From Acanthacorydalis orientalis (lineage: Eukaryota; Arthropoda; Insecta; Megaloptera; Corydalidae), in assembly GCA_034766995.1 (NCBI GenBank), contig CM068317.1:36859249-36923248 (forward strand): a DNA stretch of 64,000 bases, given 5' to 3'. The notes under the pieces were generated by a model, which did no database searches, was not told where the DNA came from, and was given only the letters and a program-made list of their open reading frames with translations. This document shows, in pieces, positions 49,821 through 63,215 of this stretch. The position numbers and the translations under genes were made by a program. Numbering within the stretch: the stretch's first letter is position 1; each line of letters opens with the position of its first letter.

Positions 49821-51560
49821 GAATTTATTCTTGAAAATGTTATTTGTCAATGTGAAAACAATTATTTGGTTTTTAATCAATGTAATTTCTTCATGTAATA
49901 AATACAGTTATAAAGTAAACAATAAAATTAAAAAATCTTTCATATTTGAAATCTATTAACTATTCTTATAAAAATTGTATTAATTAAATATTTTTCGGCT
50001 CAATTATATTAATTGCACATTAAATATGAATAGAAATTATCATCAACAAGTGAAAAAATATTACATTCTAAAAATGCAAAATTAAAATTAAAGTTTAAAT
50101 AGTCCAGTCAAAATTAAATAATAAAACTATTTTTAAATGTAGCCCGTTCTTGAATATTTTCATTATATTTTCAGTTTCAATAATAAATCATTTTCTTTCT
50201 TAGTATTCGTACTAAACTTGTCTTACTGGTCTCTGTCCTGATAAATTACTTGTTTTGTAACTTGATGTAATTACACTGTGATTCAATTCATTTTCATTAA
50301 TGCATTTTTGTCGTTTGTGGTTGGATTGGAAAATTCATTTGTGAAACTAGTACTAGTTTTGAATCTTAGCCCATCTGTAGGTAGCACTTGCTATAAATTA
50401 GATTTTAATTAAATGTATTAAGGTCTGGTCATATTTCAATTATAGGATATATAAACATTTCTAAACAATTTTAAAAATGTAGATGTAGCAAGCTACCTGG
50501 AGATGACTCAAAAGCCATATTGCAACACAAGTGATTCAACTGATTAAGATAAGCACTTTAACATATTTATCACAGGTATAAAAACTAACAATAGTAATTA
50601 GTTAATTAATTATTTCATTCTAACGTTAATCAATTACTCATTTATTTATATTCTCAAATTATCATATAATTTAATTAAATTGATTATATACTTTTCTTTT
50701 AGTTTTGGATTAAAATGCAATTGGCAATTTTTGGTCGAAATAAATATATAAATAATATAATTAAATATATTATCATCGTTTACAATATTTTTATGTGTTA
50801 AAATACTTATATATTTTGATTACTCTTATTAATGTAAATAGTCAAATATAATAGATTATCAGATTTTCAGATGTCATAGATTATAATTTGGATTTTCTAA
50901 AGAACACAACAAATTTATTTGCCAAATCCCCTAAAATTCAGAAAATAGATTACGTTTTTAACAGTTTACATCTATTCTTTGTATTCAAAACACTAAACTG
51001 TCAAACAAAATTAAATTTATTTTCAAAACCAATAGATAAAATAAAGAGTATAGACAAAATATACAGGATTTACAAACAAATCATTCAAACATACCAAGAC
51101 ATGTGACCTTATATTGTCCTTGTAATAACTAAGAATATTTTAATACTTTAAAAAAATTAAATGTATAAATTCATGCATAAGTCATCAAGGTCCCTTTTTT
51201 AAAATGAAATTTAGTTTGCTAGAAATGAATGAATTTATTTAAATATTTATTTAATAATAATCACCCAACAGAAATTTCATATAAAAACTAATAAAATGTA
51301 ATTTGTTCGAAACTAAATAATTCTATTTAAACTGTATTCAATTATTTACTAAAAATGTAGGAAATTTTTAATAAAAGTATGTGTATTCAAACTTTTATAC
51401 CGCAACGTATATAAACAAAAAAACAACATACAAAATATTTCAAACTGATGAAATTGATTTTATTTTTCAGTTTTTAACAGGCGAAAGGATGAGTAATTCA
51501 ATAATAAATTGAACGTACTGATCATTTTTTAAAGTGATGTTCCGATTAAAATACATAAAA
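49821..51560. other. AT-rich non-coding stretch
   Basis: A featureless 72-codon frame at 50888-51106; nothing else in about 1.7 kb. Confidence 0.5.
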
Positions 51561-51569
51561 TATTATTTA

Positions 51570-51995
51570 GAGTTATATGACGTCCACTGACGAAAAATAT
51601 TGTGCGCATTAAAGGAATAATACGGAATAACAGAGAACTAATAAGTTTCATAACTAAATAAACAAATTAGTTATATAATTCATGTCATGAAAACTTCTTA
51701 CACAGCCAGGTGAGCTAATATATGTATATCAAAGTCGGTCGGGTTTATAACAAAGATATGTATGTTTTTGTGCAAGTATATATGAGATGTTATTTTACAA
51801 ATTACACGTTATCGCAGATGGTTACTTTCATACTGTCTCCTTCTATCATACAACAAATATACGCGTGTAAATGAAACGAATGCGCAATGATGTTCGAATG
51901 TAAGAGCCTATAACTTTGTTGTGCATATCATTTTACACAGTTATTTTCCGAGAGAATTACTGGTTGCTGTATCATAGAAGATTTCTTCGCTGAGT
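51570..51995. other. mixed-composition island
   Basis: Scattered CpGs (GACGTCCACTGACG near 51579, TACGCGTG near 51861). No frame or repeat. Confidence 0.22.
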
Positions 51996-52036
51996 GTAAT
52001 ATAGATGATAATTATTTTGAAAATTATTTCCACGAA

Positions 52037-52053
52037 TATATATATATATATAT
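52037..52053. repeat. short TA array
   Basis: Eight TA units. Confidence 0.85.
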
Positions 52054-52144
52054 AAACATAAGGGATTACAATTCCTTTTTAGCATTCGTTATCAAATTGT
52101 CTATTAAAGTAATGAGTTATTAGATATGAATCATGTGTACAAAA

Positions 52145-52158
52145 ATATATATGTATAC

Positions 52159-52242
<84 letters not shown>
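52145..52242. repeat. long TA array
   Basis: ATATGTATACATGTGTACAT leads into about 75 bp of pure TA. Confidence 0.97.
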
Positions 52243-52246
<4 letters not shown>

Positions 52247-53576
52247 TTATACATACACAACTGAACACTGTATGAACTGTTTTAGAATTTATGTTATAAA
52301 ATATGTAATAACTTTACTAATAATTCGATAGAAGATCTAATAATAAAAATTAATTGAAAAATGAAATGACTCCAAGTTCGAAATTTATAATATTTTTATT
52401 CTTGAAAATATGAGTTATATAAATAAGTATATATTTTTTGCGTTAAACACGAGTTGTCAACAAGGTAGAAAATCATTAAAGAATGCTTTAACAACATAAA
52501 AAAAATATTCTTATTATCATATCTCGAGGAAATGTTCTTGTACTTAACATTTAAAAATATGAATTTTCTTATAACTGGAGATAAATTACGTTTACGTGCA
52601 TTAAAATTTAACTAACAGTAATAATAAATTAAAGTCCACGGGAACAAACTAACATTATTTACATTATGAACGATGAATACAAAGAAAACAATCCGAATCT
52701 GTTCTTTTTTTTCTAAAAAAAAAACGACTTTTCACAAACTTAATTATATATGCATTACGTTTTCTATATTAATGAAAAAAACACGTCATGTCTGAATTTT
52801 TAAGTAAACAAGATCTACGAGAGACAATATTTTGTCAACGGTGTGCATTTTGTTCTATTTACAAAGACACAGCTATGAAATGAGACTATTTTAATTAAGA
52901 TATCAAAAGCACAACGTACTCATGTAAAAGCGTCTGTTTAAGGTTATAAAATTACAAGTATGTGGAAATTTTGTTACAAAGTATGTAATGAAAATACGTA
53001 CAGAAAAAGGAATTATTCAAATAATTACTTGACTACTGTTTAAATAAAATTATCAGTCGTATTATTTTAACCTTTATGCATATTATATAAAAGAATATAC
53101 TTAGACTTGTTTTTAAAAGAACACTTATTGTGATTAACGTTGAGATAAAAAAGATGCTATATATTTTTCGTGGCCTTGTTTTAAAATCAGTCAAAGTACA
53201 AATATCATCTTATTTTCAAAAATAATTGTTTTTTTTTTTTATTACAAAACACACTTTAATTTGAGACTGACTGATGGAAAAAGTTTTATCTTCCAATTAT
53301 TTTTGGAAATATATTTTGCATAATTTTTTTAGTTTGAAATTTCTAGATTTTTTAAAAATTTAACATTTTCTGGAAACTTGCATTTAAAGATTAAAAATAT
53401 CAAAATTTATTTTTTCTAAAGACACAAAAACTTCCGCCAGTATTGAAGTTGAATCGATATTTTGTCAGAAATATATTTTTTTTGTATATTAATAAAATCA
53501 AATTTATCCACAAAAAACTTTAGAAAGTAACACGTTGCAAAAAAACAATCTATCTGCGAGAATGTTTATATAGACA

Positions 53577-53580
<4 letters not shown>
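52243..53580. other. AT-rich non-coding stretch
   Basis: A 13-T run near 53229; nothing else recognised. Confidence 0.5.

Positions 53581-53581
<1 letters not shown>

Positions 53582-53644
<63 letters not shown>
53582..53644. repeat. TA array
   Basis: About 31 pure units. Confidence 0.97.
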
Positions 53645-53647
<3 letters not shown>

Positions 53648-53738
53648 CCATGACGTCCACTTATTTTTTTGAGACGTGGTTTCTATGATACCCAAATATG
53701 TTTATTGTTTTATTCGGTTACATGTACAGGCTTATAAT

Positions 53739-53804
53739 TGACGAGGGCGAGCGTAGCAAGTCCGGAGGTTGACGAGCGCAGTGAGCGGGGGGCGAAGCCC
53801 CTAA
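53739..53804 (+). mobile_element. Helitron-like 3' terminus
   Basis: The best-preserved copy: GACGAGGGCGAGCGTAGCAA, CCGGAGGTTGACGAGCGCAG and GGGGGGCGAAGCCCC, ending CTAA immediately before T. The terminal hairpin GGGGC-GAA-GCCCC lies just upstream of the CTRR end. CGAGCG-TAGCAAG and CGAGCGCAGTGAG are internal duplicates. No Rep/helicase is nearby, so the element is non-autonomous or truncated; the 5' end may lie between 53645 and 53735 but is not defined. Confidence 0.55.
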
Positions 53805-53805
53805 T

Positions 53806-54535
53806 TTATTATACAATTAAAATGTTATACTATTGCATAATTCGGGATTTATGAATATATTAAAAAAATGATAGCTTTTAGACACATTGTGAAATAAATG
53901 GGAGAACAGATACAGATGAAAAGACATTAATTATAACTTCAACAATTAAGTATTTAATAGAACTTGCTGAAAAACGAATTAAAAAAGAATATTTAAAAAG
54001 ATATGCATGCTGGAGGTCTGTATAAATTGTATACAGTGAATTTATCGGAAAATTTTAAAAATATAAAATCTTTACTTCAAGAATTTAACTTTTTTATGAA
54101 AAATAAAAAAAATCCATTTGTCAATGTATACTTTTTGTTAGAAATATAAATTTTAAAACACGACTTACATTTAATTAAAAAAACGATTATGAAATAAAAA
54201 TATCTGTAAACTTATATTTGATCATTATTTACACTAAATGAAAAAACAAATCAAAGTGAACTGAATTGTTTTACTAAAAAGAAAGAAATACACGTTATCA
54301 TTTAATAAAAAGCAGTTTTAATGTTTTAAAATCATTAAAACGTTTTTTAATATACAAAAATTGGATGAAAACAGACAAAAAATGTTTATAAAATTATGAA
54401 TAAGGTTTTCAATATTTATTAGGGATTTTCTATTTTTTTTGTGTAAAAGGTATCAAAATATTTCATTTAATTTAATACTGACTCTAAATTTAACTAAGAA
54501 TATCCATTCTTCAGACTCAAAGTAAATAGATTTGA
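53806..54535. other. AT-rich non-coding stretch
   Basis: Nothing recognised. Confidence 0.45.
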
Positions 54536-54539
54536 CGTA

Positions 54540-55020
54540 GATATGTCATTCAATGAGAGAGCTATTCCACCCGAACGTTCCATTTATCTTAAAAGACAAA
54601 GTCTTATCAATTCAGCTGTACAGTACCCATGTTTGAAAACATATGATGGACCTTTTTCTCTTATGTTCATACTTTTTGTCTTGTCGTAGCATCTTTTCTC
54701 ATGGAATAATGAAATGCCTACTGGATATTTTTTTGATACTGCAGTACTGTCATAACAGCTATGTATGAACACAAATAGTATGAAACTCACGATTTCCTCA
54801 ACTGGTTTTATGATCAGTGGGGTGTTTTTGTACTAGTATAAAATTTCTGATACGATCTCATAAGGATTGGTTTAGTGAAGCTCCAGAATGTAATAGGTTA
54901 GTTTCGTCCTTGTGCTAGTTCGTCGCAGCTTCCTTGTAATGATCAGCGTGCTCCAGAATATGAAGCTCTAGTAATACATGCCTTATATTAGATTTTTTCG
55001 TCGAAGTTCGTTTCAAATTG
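54540..55020. other. GC-richer stretch, possible degraded repeat
   Basis: Two GCTCCAGAAT(G/A)T copies (near 54883 and 54952) and TTCATACTT-type words suggest an old repeat. The minus frame 54584-54790 (68 codons) matches no family. Confidence 0.25.
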
Positions 55021-55212
55021 TATTTTTTGAAAACTGTAGTATTTTTCTGAACACATATATTCATAAACTAATTGAAATTCATTTATAAATATGTTCATTA
55101 GTATTATATATAATAAAAAAAAAACAATAAATATATTTAACAAAAACTTATTTGTTAAAAAGAAGAAATTATAGATATATACCCAATATTTTACTTTTAT
55201 AAATAAAAGAAA

Positions 55213-55216
<4 letters not shown>
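55021..55216. other. AT-rich non-coding stretch
   Basis: Nothing recognised. Confidence 0.4.

Positions 55217-55243
<27 letters not shown>
55217..55243. repeat. short TA array
   Basis: About 13 units. Confidence 0.9.
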
Positions 55244-55244
55244 T

Positions 55245-56858
55245 ACTAACTAATATCAGTAGAATATTTAATGATAATTATTAAATAAAACGATGCACAA
55301 TTTTATAAATTTTGTAAGAATGCAGTATTAACGATATACTTTTTCTCTGTAAAAAATATAATTTACTGTTTATTTAAATAAATATAAATTAAATAAAAAT
55401 GAAAACAATTATGTACTGATGAAAGAAAAATATACTTAAAGAATTTAAAAATCACAGAAGAATTTTTTGGACAGTATTGTCAGTTATATTAATTGTTTTA
55501 AATTTCAGAGTTCTAAATAAAAGATAAAGATACTCCCTTATAATTTCAATTAATTACATATACGAGGACGGTTTGAACAGTAAATCGGTTCGTGTACTCG
55601 CTACGAGAACAGTTGTATATGTTTTCATGCGTTTTTTCACTCCCCACATAAATTAAAAAAAATTCTACTGCTTAAAAAACAAATAATTGACTATTAATCA
55701 TTTATTATTAGAAAAAAATGTAGTTTCTGAAGAGTGTATTTTGTAATCATTCATATATGATTATTTTTCAAATAAAAATTGAAAAATTGCTTTCAACTTA
55801 TTAGAGTAATTCAGGATGTTATTATAAATGTTATATTATATTTTTATTAAAATTTTTATTAGACGTGTGACTATGTATGTAAAACAATCCAGAATAATTT
55901 TTTGTAGTACATAATGAAAAGTTTATGCGCTCATTAAACAAAATTTATTAAATAAACAGTTCAGTACATTTAGTGATAAATAAATACCCGTACTCGCTTT
56001 TCATTAATATGCATTCAGTTCGATTCGTTGATGAAAATAAACATAAAATCTATAAAAATACGTAATTATAAAGAACATAAACACGTAATTCCACAACATA
56101 AAATTTCCTGAAATTAATTTACTGTGAAACAATTCCACATCTGAATAAACATAATCGCAATACTTTGAAAACAAACAAAAACCACCAAAAAACCTATTAG
56201 AGCTGAGAGCAAAACCAAATAAAACCAAGATTTTTATTTTTATTTTCCGTAGTTTTTGTCAAATAAAGCGATTAAGCATTGATCTAATACAATAAACAGA
56301 CACAAACACACATACAAACAGATACACAGATACAGGACGTTCTTAACAATAATTTAATTTTGTTATTTTTCCACTCAGAAAAGTTTATCGATTATATCTG
56401 CCTTTGAATAATTCATTACTTATAATATTTTTAACACAGGCAATACTATTTTCCGGATAGTATTTTTCGTATATTTATATTTTTTTACCATAATCAAATT
56501 TCTTTCAATAAGTACATAACTCAATTCAATTTTCAAAACTTTCTTGTGAAACATTCTTTTATATGTGTGCATGTGTGTGTATTTTTTTAACAAATAAAAT
56601 ATCAACTATATTTATGTAGATAAATTTATTTCGAAAATAATAGCTTTCCAATACAAACATAATGGATTTTAATTCTAAAATATTTCAATATATAATAATA
56701 ATAATAACTATAATTAGAACTGACTTCAATAACACAAACCACGATGAGAAACATAATTATTAGCTACTTTATTAATTAGTTTCATTTCAAGGGACAAAAC
56801 TAATTTAAAACTTGATTTTTTTAAACTTATTAATATATGCCCTATCACATACATTTTT
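55245..56858. other. AT-rich non-coding stretch
   Basis: Small CpG patch near 55562-55612. Minus frames at 56004-56228 and 56420-56605 are AT-biased and featureless. An AATAATAATAATA tract lies near 56693. Confidence 0.45.
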
Positions 56859-56973
56859 CTCTCTCTATTTTCTCTCTCTATATATATAAATATGTATATG
56901 TATATATATATATATATATATATGTATACATATAAATTTGTATATATATATATATATATATATGGGAGAGAGG
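56859..56973. repeat. CT/TA/GA compound array
   Basis: CTCTCTC tracts, three TA blocks with TGTATG interruptions, then GGGAGAGAGG. Confidence 0.93.
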
Positions 56974-56974
56974 T

Positions 56975-57237
56975 GTATTGTTTATGTGTGGCTATTTAGG
57001 AGAAAAGACATAAAAATTGCATGAAATATCTGTAAATAACTTAATTTTTCTTTTTCTAATTTAAGTCCAACAGAGTATTATAACAGAAGTATGAAATGTA
57101 AACTATTTTTCGGTAAAATAAATGTGTTAGGCTATTAAGCTTATGTGACATCCATTAAATGATTGCAAACGGGCATATAATTATGAAGAACAATTTTTTA
57201 ATTTTCTTTACAAATGTTTTTTTGTAATGATGCTCTA

Positions 57238-57238
<1 letters not shown>
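56975..57238. other. AT-rich non-coding stretch
   Basis: Nothing recognised. Confidence 0.4.

Positions 57239-57286
<48 letters not shown>
57239..57286. repeat. TA array
   Basis: About 23 pure units. Confidence 0.95.
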
Positions 57287-57287
<1 letters not shown>

Positions 57288-57289
57288 GG

Positions 57290-57635
57290 ATGTAGAATCA
57301 ATATCTATTATATATAAAAGATTAAAAAATTTAAGAGAAACTTTACGACTAAATATAAAATAATTAAAACAAACTAATTTAAGAAAAATACATGTACTGA
57401 ATTTATGCCATGTAAAGAATGAATATAAATCGTGTAAGATTATTTTTATTTTTAATTATGATTTGAATACTTGTTAAATAATTTTATATTTATTTTTGTA
57501 TGAAATAAATTTCAGAGTTGTTTATATTTAGCACTGAATAAATATTATTTAGAAACTTCCCAGGTTTCGGAACGGAAAAAAAATCTGAAATGATTTATAA
57601 AATAAAACAAATTTCCTAAAATTTACACGAAAAAA
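57290..57635. other. AT-rich non-coding stretch
   Basis: Nothing recognised. Confidence 0.4.
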
Positions 57636-57639
57636 CGAC

Positions 57640-58330
57640 CAAGTACTTTTAAAGTTCAATTAATTCTGTACGAAATTGAAGCGATCTCTTCGTAATTTTA
57701 AAGTACTAATACAAACACCCTGTACTGCAGAAAGTACAAAGGCAAACAAGCATAAGAAAAATAAGACTAAGAGTTTGGAGAAGAAACCAAAAGAAGAGAA
57801 GAAGTGGAACAGAGGTTGAGATCGAGGAGGAGAGTAGACGGTGAAACGAAGCAGCAACGCCAAAGCATTCGTTTCGAACGGAGGAAATTAAACCGGTTTC
57901 ATTTCCTTTTACAACCGTTGCGTCCTGCATTGGGCCGTGAACACTACAAAAAAAAAGTTTTGGAGACGCTTGGTTTCATCGTGTACGGATTTACGATGTT
58001 TACTGATTTGGTGGATGTGTTGTGTACATGGGAATCATACGCTTGAGTTGAAAACACCATCTACGAGGATCTTTATTGTATCAGTGATTTGTGATGATTT
58101 ATGTCAAAGACGGATTTAACGGTAGCGTCGAGACGATTTTTACGGAATTTGAATACGTGTCCAATGGGAATCACTGATAACGTTTTTACATTATTCGATA
58201 ACAATTATTGATAAAAGTATATAAACCGTACTACACTTTTTAAAACTATATAGACTACTCATCTTCAATGTGTAATCAGATATAGTTATAAAACTGCGGA
58301 AATTACAACGCCGGAAAAGTTTGGGGCCAT
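57640..58330. other. GC-richer island, candidate promoter or untranslated exon
   Basis: A strongly purine-rich plus strand at 57740-57850 (AAGAAGAGAAGAAGTGG, GGAGGAGAGTAGACGG) is followed by CpG-bearing sequence (CATTCGTTTCGAACGGAGG near 57867). Overlapping frames on both strands (67, 74, 80 and 60 codons) conflict with one another and carry no domain. Purine-rich, CpG-bearing composition is typical of insect 5' untranslated exons, so this is one of the better places to look for a transcript. Confidence 0.3.
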
Positions 58331-59495
58331 CTCAAGACTACATTTTGAAATTTCAAATCAAAAACAGCATATATTTTTTCTCATCTATTTACAATAATTT
58401 CATCTATTCTACGTTTTAATTATTCTTTTAATTATATTCATTGATCTTTCTTATTTCTTTCATATTTTCAGTTGGATATATAATTTCTTTATGAAACAAT
58501 ACTGAGATATTTAGTTTTAGTTTAGACCTTATCTAATTGTTGTTTTTTTTTTAAAAAAAAAAAAAATTCTACAAATAAAGGGACATTTAGAAACCTTGTA
58601 ATACTGTTGGAGTAAAATATTTGGTCTAATAATTTAAAATCACATATAAATAATACACATCTTAATAATATTAATATTTTGTTAACATATGAAGAGAAAA
58701 TAATTATTTTTTTAAAAAATAATTAAACTATCAGAGAGTAACATTCATAAATAACCATTTAATTTATTCATAGAATAAATCTTTTTGATGAATTTGAAGG
58801 TTTTTCTTTAACAAAATCAAGATTTACATTTTATAATGAGAGTTTTTTTTACAAATGAATTATACTACTCAGATATTAAAAAGTAGCGAGTATTTTTTCC
58901 ACAAATATTTCTTTTTTAATTTTCGTTGAGTACTAAAATAATACGATTTGCAGTTTAAAAATAAATCAATTTATTATTTCCGTTTTTTCGATTTATGTTG
59001 TATAATCATGTATTTTTTTCTTAGTCACTTTTTGCAAAGCGGCTTATGGTTTTCTAATTCAAATATAGATTTTTAGACCATTCTGTGATTTGGTATATGA
59101 TCAAAGTAACTAAAAGTCAATTAAAAAAAAAATAAAATAATATTGTTTGAAAATTCTTTAACTTATACGATGTTTCTTAATCCAACAAAAAGATTCCAAT
59201 ATCTACGATTTGAATACTTTCTGTATACCTATAACAAAAATAGTAATTGATTTTTTTATACGAAGGTAAAGATTAAAAAAAATATTAGTATATTTTCTTT
59301 TCAGAAATATTTAAAAAATACTGATGAAGAATTTTAAAAATTATTGGAACTTTTATACAGATTTAGAAGAAAAACGTTGAATATTTTATTAGAAACTTAT
59401 TATAACTATATAATATAATAACGAAATGCGAATATAATAAGTAACAATTGTGGATATTTTTTTATAATTTTATACTTTCGAATAACCCTGTTTTA
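58331..59495. other. AT-rich non-coding stretch
   Basis: A T10A14 switch near 58542-58566; nothing else recognised. Confidence 0.5.
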
Positions 59496-59499
59496 TGTT

Positions 59500-60120
59500 C
59501 TGAATTGACCTGAATTTACCGAGTAGACCTGCCATTGATTAGGAGAACATTTGAAAAATAGGAAAGAGAGATAGAGTGAAGAGTGGAGATGATTAAGCGA
59601 TGGGGTCGAGGTTCCAGAGAAAAAAAAAACACAAAAAAGAGGAAACATAAAAGTCATAAGAGGTCATGTATGCATGCAGACAGCGTAGTCGTCGTTTGGT
59701 CACTATGAAGCAAGGTGACAATAACACAAGTGTCACGGCGTCAACGTGTTTTAAATGAGGGTGTGAAGAGGACGTTGAGGGACGATGGAGAAACGGGTTT
59801 AGAGGGCGGTAACACGCGGGCGTGTCCGTTGTAGACGATTGTGACAGATCAATGCGCCCTTACTGTTGCATATGCATACACACAATTGTGTTTGAGCCGT
59901 TCAACACTAATACACACACATAATGGAATCGATGCTGTGTGTCGGATCACAGTACTATCGTGTCACACACATATTATACACGTGTGTGTAAACGACCATA
60001 CAAATAATGTATACACGTGGCATGCACGACCATTGCGCATAATTGGAATGGACGCATGGATCTAGAATATTGTATGATACAATATAATGAGCATGTGTCG
60101 TTTTAAATTAAAGAAACGTT
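59500..60120. other. highest-GC island, candidate promoter or first exon
   Basis: The most GC- and CpG-rich stretch of the window. Features include GTCACGGCGTCAACGTG near 59732, a GGGCGG box near 59803, CACGCGGGCGTGTCCG near 59812 and an E box CACGTG near 60014. GTGTGTGT/ACACACAC words occur between 59930 and 59990. The 74-codon plus frame 59841-60065 has no recognised domain. Composition suggests a promoter or untranslated first exon, but no clean TATA/initiator pair was found. Confidence 0.33.
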
Positions 60121-61567
60121 TGATTGGAGTGTGCATTATAAATAGATATTTTTGAATGATCTTCGAAACAGAATGAACTATTGAAATGTTCGTGTTGTAT
60201 ACAACTCTTACAGAATCTCGATATAATTAAAACACAAAATTGTACGAAAAAATACTTTTTGTTTAGTAAATCAATTTATTTTTAAAAATAATAATTCACG
60301 TTGCAAAATGTTCATGCAAAATTGAAGTCAATTTAAATCCCTTGAATTATATATGAACATACTGTAAACAATCATCAAGATTATGCCCTTTTAAAAAAAT
60401 TATATTTTTTATCTAATTTAATAATAAGAAATTATTTACTATTAATTCAATTTAAACATTAATAATATTGATTAAGAACAGTTTAGAATTAGCGTCAGTG
60501 TTATTTAAGAGATATTTTGTATAACATTAACAATTTATTACAACTAATTTCATATTTTTTGTACTCATTTCCTGTTAATTAATTTTTCAAAGAATTCATT
60601 CCTTAAAATAACAATTTAAATAAAAACGTGCTTTTTTAATTAAAAATGAAATAATATTGAAATATTCCTGTTCTGAACCATCAGTTTTAATAAATTATTT
60701 TATTTAAATGTTTCTTAATTTTGTAATCTAAAATTTAAAGTCAGTATATTTAAAATAAGATCAAGTGAAAAGGTATTAGAAAATATATCATTTCTGTTAC
60801 CAAAAAAATAGATATCAAAAAAGCTAGACTTTATAAATAGTGCTGTATAAAAAAAGAAATTTACAAATAAATATTAATAATTAAATACTGATTTTCCTAA
60901 ACTATGTTTTCTAATGTAAATTAAAACTTATTGAGAGATTTTTCTGTATCTTAGCGCTTTGAAGATGACATCACCACCAAAATGTGTGAAAGCAACATTC
61001 AAAAATGATAAATACTGATCAGAAAAAAGTTTGTACGGCGAATGAAAAAGTCAATACTGAAAGAAAATATTTTAAAAGATTTCTTTCTTTAGAGCAGAAT
61101 ATTAATATTTTTCTGTTTTCGGGGGAGATGCAACCATCACGTATTTCGATTTTAAAATATTATTTTATAATTCAATATTATTGTTTCCATTTCTTTTAAC
61201 GTTTGTCAATAAATTTTATACTTATTTTTACTAAAATAAAATTTAAAAATCAATTTATTACTAAGTAATAAAACATTAAATGCACAAAATATATATGAAT
61301 GAACATACATTCATATTTAATATTTAAGAATCTTATTCTATAAAATACTGTAAATGGGCTGACTTTAAAAATATAAATTAACTATTTTTATTTAGATACT
61401 TACTGCAACTGACATCAATGATTTAAACGGACGTTAAAAGCTAGAAAAGGCTAAACAAAAGCTATTTCTTTGTGAGTAATAATGAATCATTCCATTGATT
61501 TATATACTGCAGTATATACAGGACCTTAAAAGATTTATTTCTTTTCCAAATGTATACTACGTGTTTG
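60121..61567. other. AT-rich non-coding stretch
   Basis: A 64-codon frame at 61005-61199 is featureless; nothing else. Confidence 0.5.
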
Positions 61568-61569
61568 TA

Positions 61570-61633
<64 letters not shown>
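61568..61633. repeat. TA array
   Basis: TATATGTATATATACA, then about 25 pure units. Confidence 0.95.
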
Positions 61634-61635
<2 letters not shown>

Positions 61636-61955
61636 CTTCTCCTAATTTCAATTTCATGCGTGGAGTTGTATTTATAAAACATGATAATATAATTTAAAGC
61701 AGAGATGTTAATATTACGATCACTAACTCGAATTTAAATAATAAAAATAAATTTCATCCTAACAAATACAATGTTTTTTTTTTATTTTATACTGTTTGAC
61801 AATTTCTAATAATTAATTTTCAAATTGTAATAATCAAGTACATAAATATAAATAGAAGATAACAAATCAAATTCATTGATAGATATCAAACCAACGAACC
61901 ATTATCAATGATTACAACAACTGAACAACCAAAACCACAAAAACAAATAACATGC
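61634..61955. other. AT-rich non-coding stretch
   Basis: Nothing recognised. Confidence 0.4.
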
Positions 61956-61959
61956 AAGA

Positions 61960-63140
61960 TTCAAATAACCCAAATGTGATATGTGTTTACATGTAAGTAC
62001 ATATAGGAGTGTTTATATTAGTATATTGTACCTGTTCATTATAATACCCTCCTGTATTGAAATCGTGTTTGTGTTGCTTACACATACATCTGTTTAAAAA
62101 AATGTACTGTAATCATTTTGAAGTTAATATATGTTTATTGTTTATTCGTACATAAAATCAGCAAGAGTGTACTGAAATATGTATGATTTTTTATCAAAAT
62201 GTTATCAAAGCGAAATCAAATTGTATGAAAATATCGGTAAAACGTACTATTAGTTTTTTGCTGAAATACAATGGTATAAAATTGATAAAATCTAAAGAAA
62301 ATGTTTAATTTCAATATCATATTTAGATTATAACGTGTTTTATATTTTTTAATTTTACTGTATTTAATAATGTATTTTAATTGGAAGAGAATCGATAATA
62401 AAATAATCAGTACATTGAAACTTAATAAAAATATATAACAAATTAATTAAAGAATCAGTTATTTTTAATGTACACTACATAATGTCAATTTTTATTACTT
62501 TTTTGAAGCTTTCTAATATAACATATTTTCATTTTTCCAGAAATTTTAAATCAAATGTTTCATTTAAGTAACAACTGCTTTTTATTAAATTTGTCTTTAT
62601 AGAATTAAAAGTATTTCATTTATTTAGTTTTATATAACCGACACAATTCCTTTCAATTTTATAAAACTGTTGGTGAGGTGAAGCAAAGTTGTAAGTGATT
62701 TATCGTCAGTTTTTAGACAGTTTTGTTTTCTTTTTTAAATAAAAACTCGTCCATAATATTAATAAAAAATTACTAATAATGCCAGTCAAACATGTTTCAA
62801 TTTAATATAAAAAGTTTTTTTCTTAAACTTTTTTATATTTCTAAATAAATGTATTTTTCCAATTTTCTTTATGTAAAAAGTTAATATCTATAACTGTCAG
62901 TATATAATAATGAAATGATTATTAAATGTATTTCTATTAACATTCGTCGTTCTGAATATTTTACTTCAAAGAAAAAACAAACAATGTATAATACCGAGAA
63001 TTATATTTCTTCGTGTAAACATTTCTTACAACATGTTTTTCATATTGGTTCTAATTCGAAAAATAATACTTTCCGAGAAACATGTTAAGCAAAACATCAT
63101 ATTTTTTTATGTTTAAGTAAACATTTCTCGAGAAAGTAAA
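61960..63140. other. AT-rich non-coding stretch
   Basis: A slightly less AT-rich patch at 61970-62170; otherwise nothing recognised. Confidence 0.45.
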
Positions 63141-63141
63141 A

Positions 63142-63152
63142 CATATATATAT

Positions 63153-63211
<59 letters not shown>
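63142..63211. repeat. TA array
   Basis: ACATATATATATATACATAC, then about 25 pure units. Confidence 0.95.

Positions 63212-63215
<4 letters not shown>

Noticed and set aside
54584..54790. 68-codon minus frame as a transposon protein remnant
   Set aside because: No recognisable motif of any transposase or reverse transcriptase.
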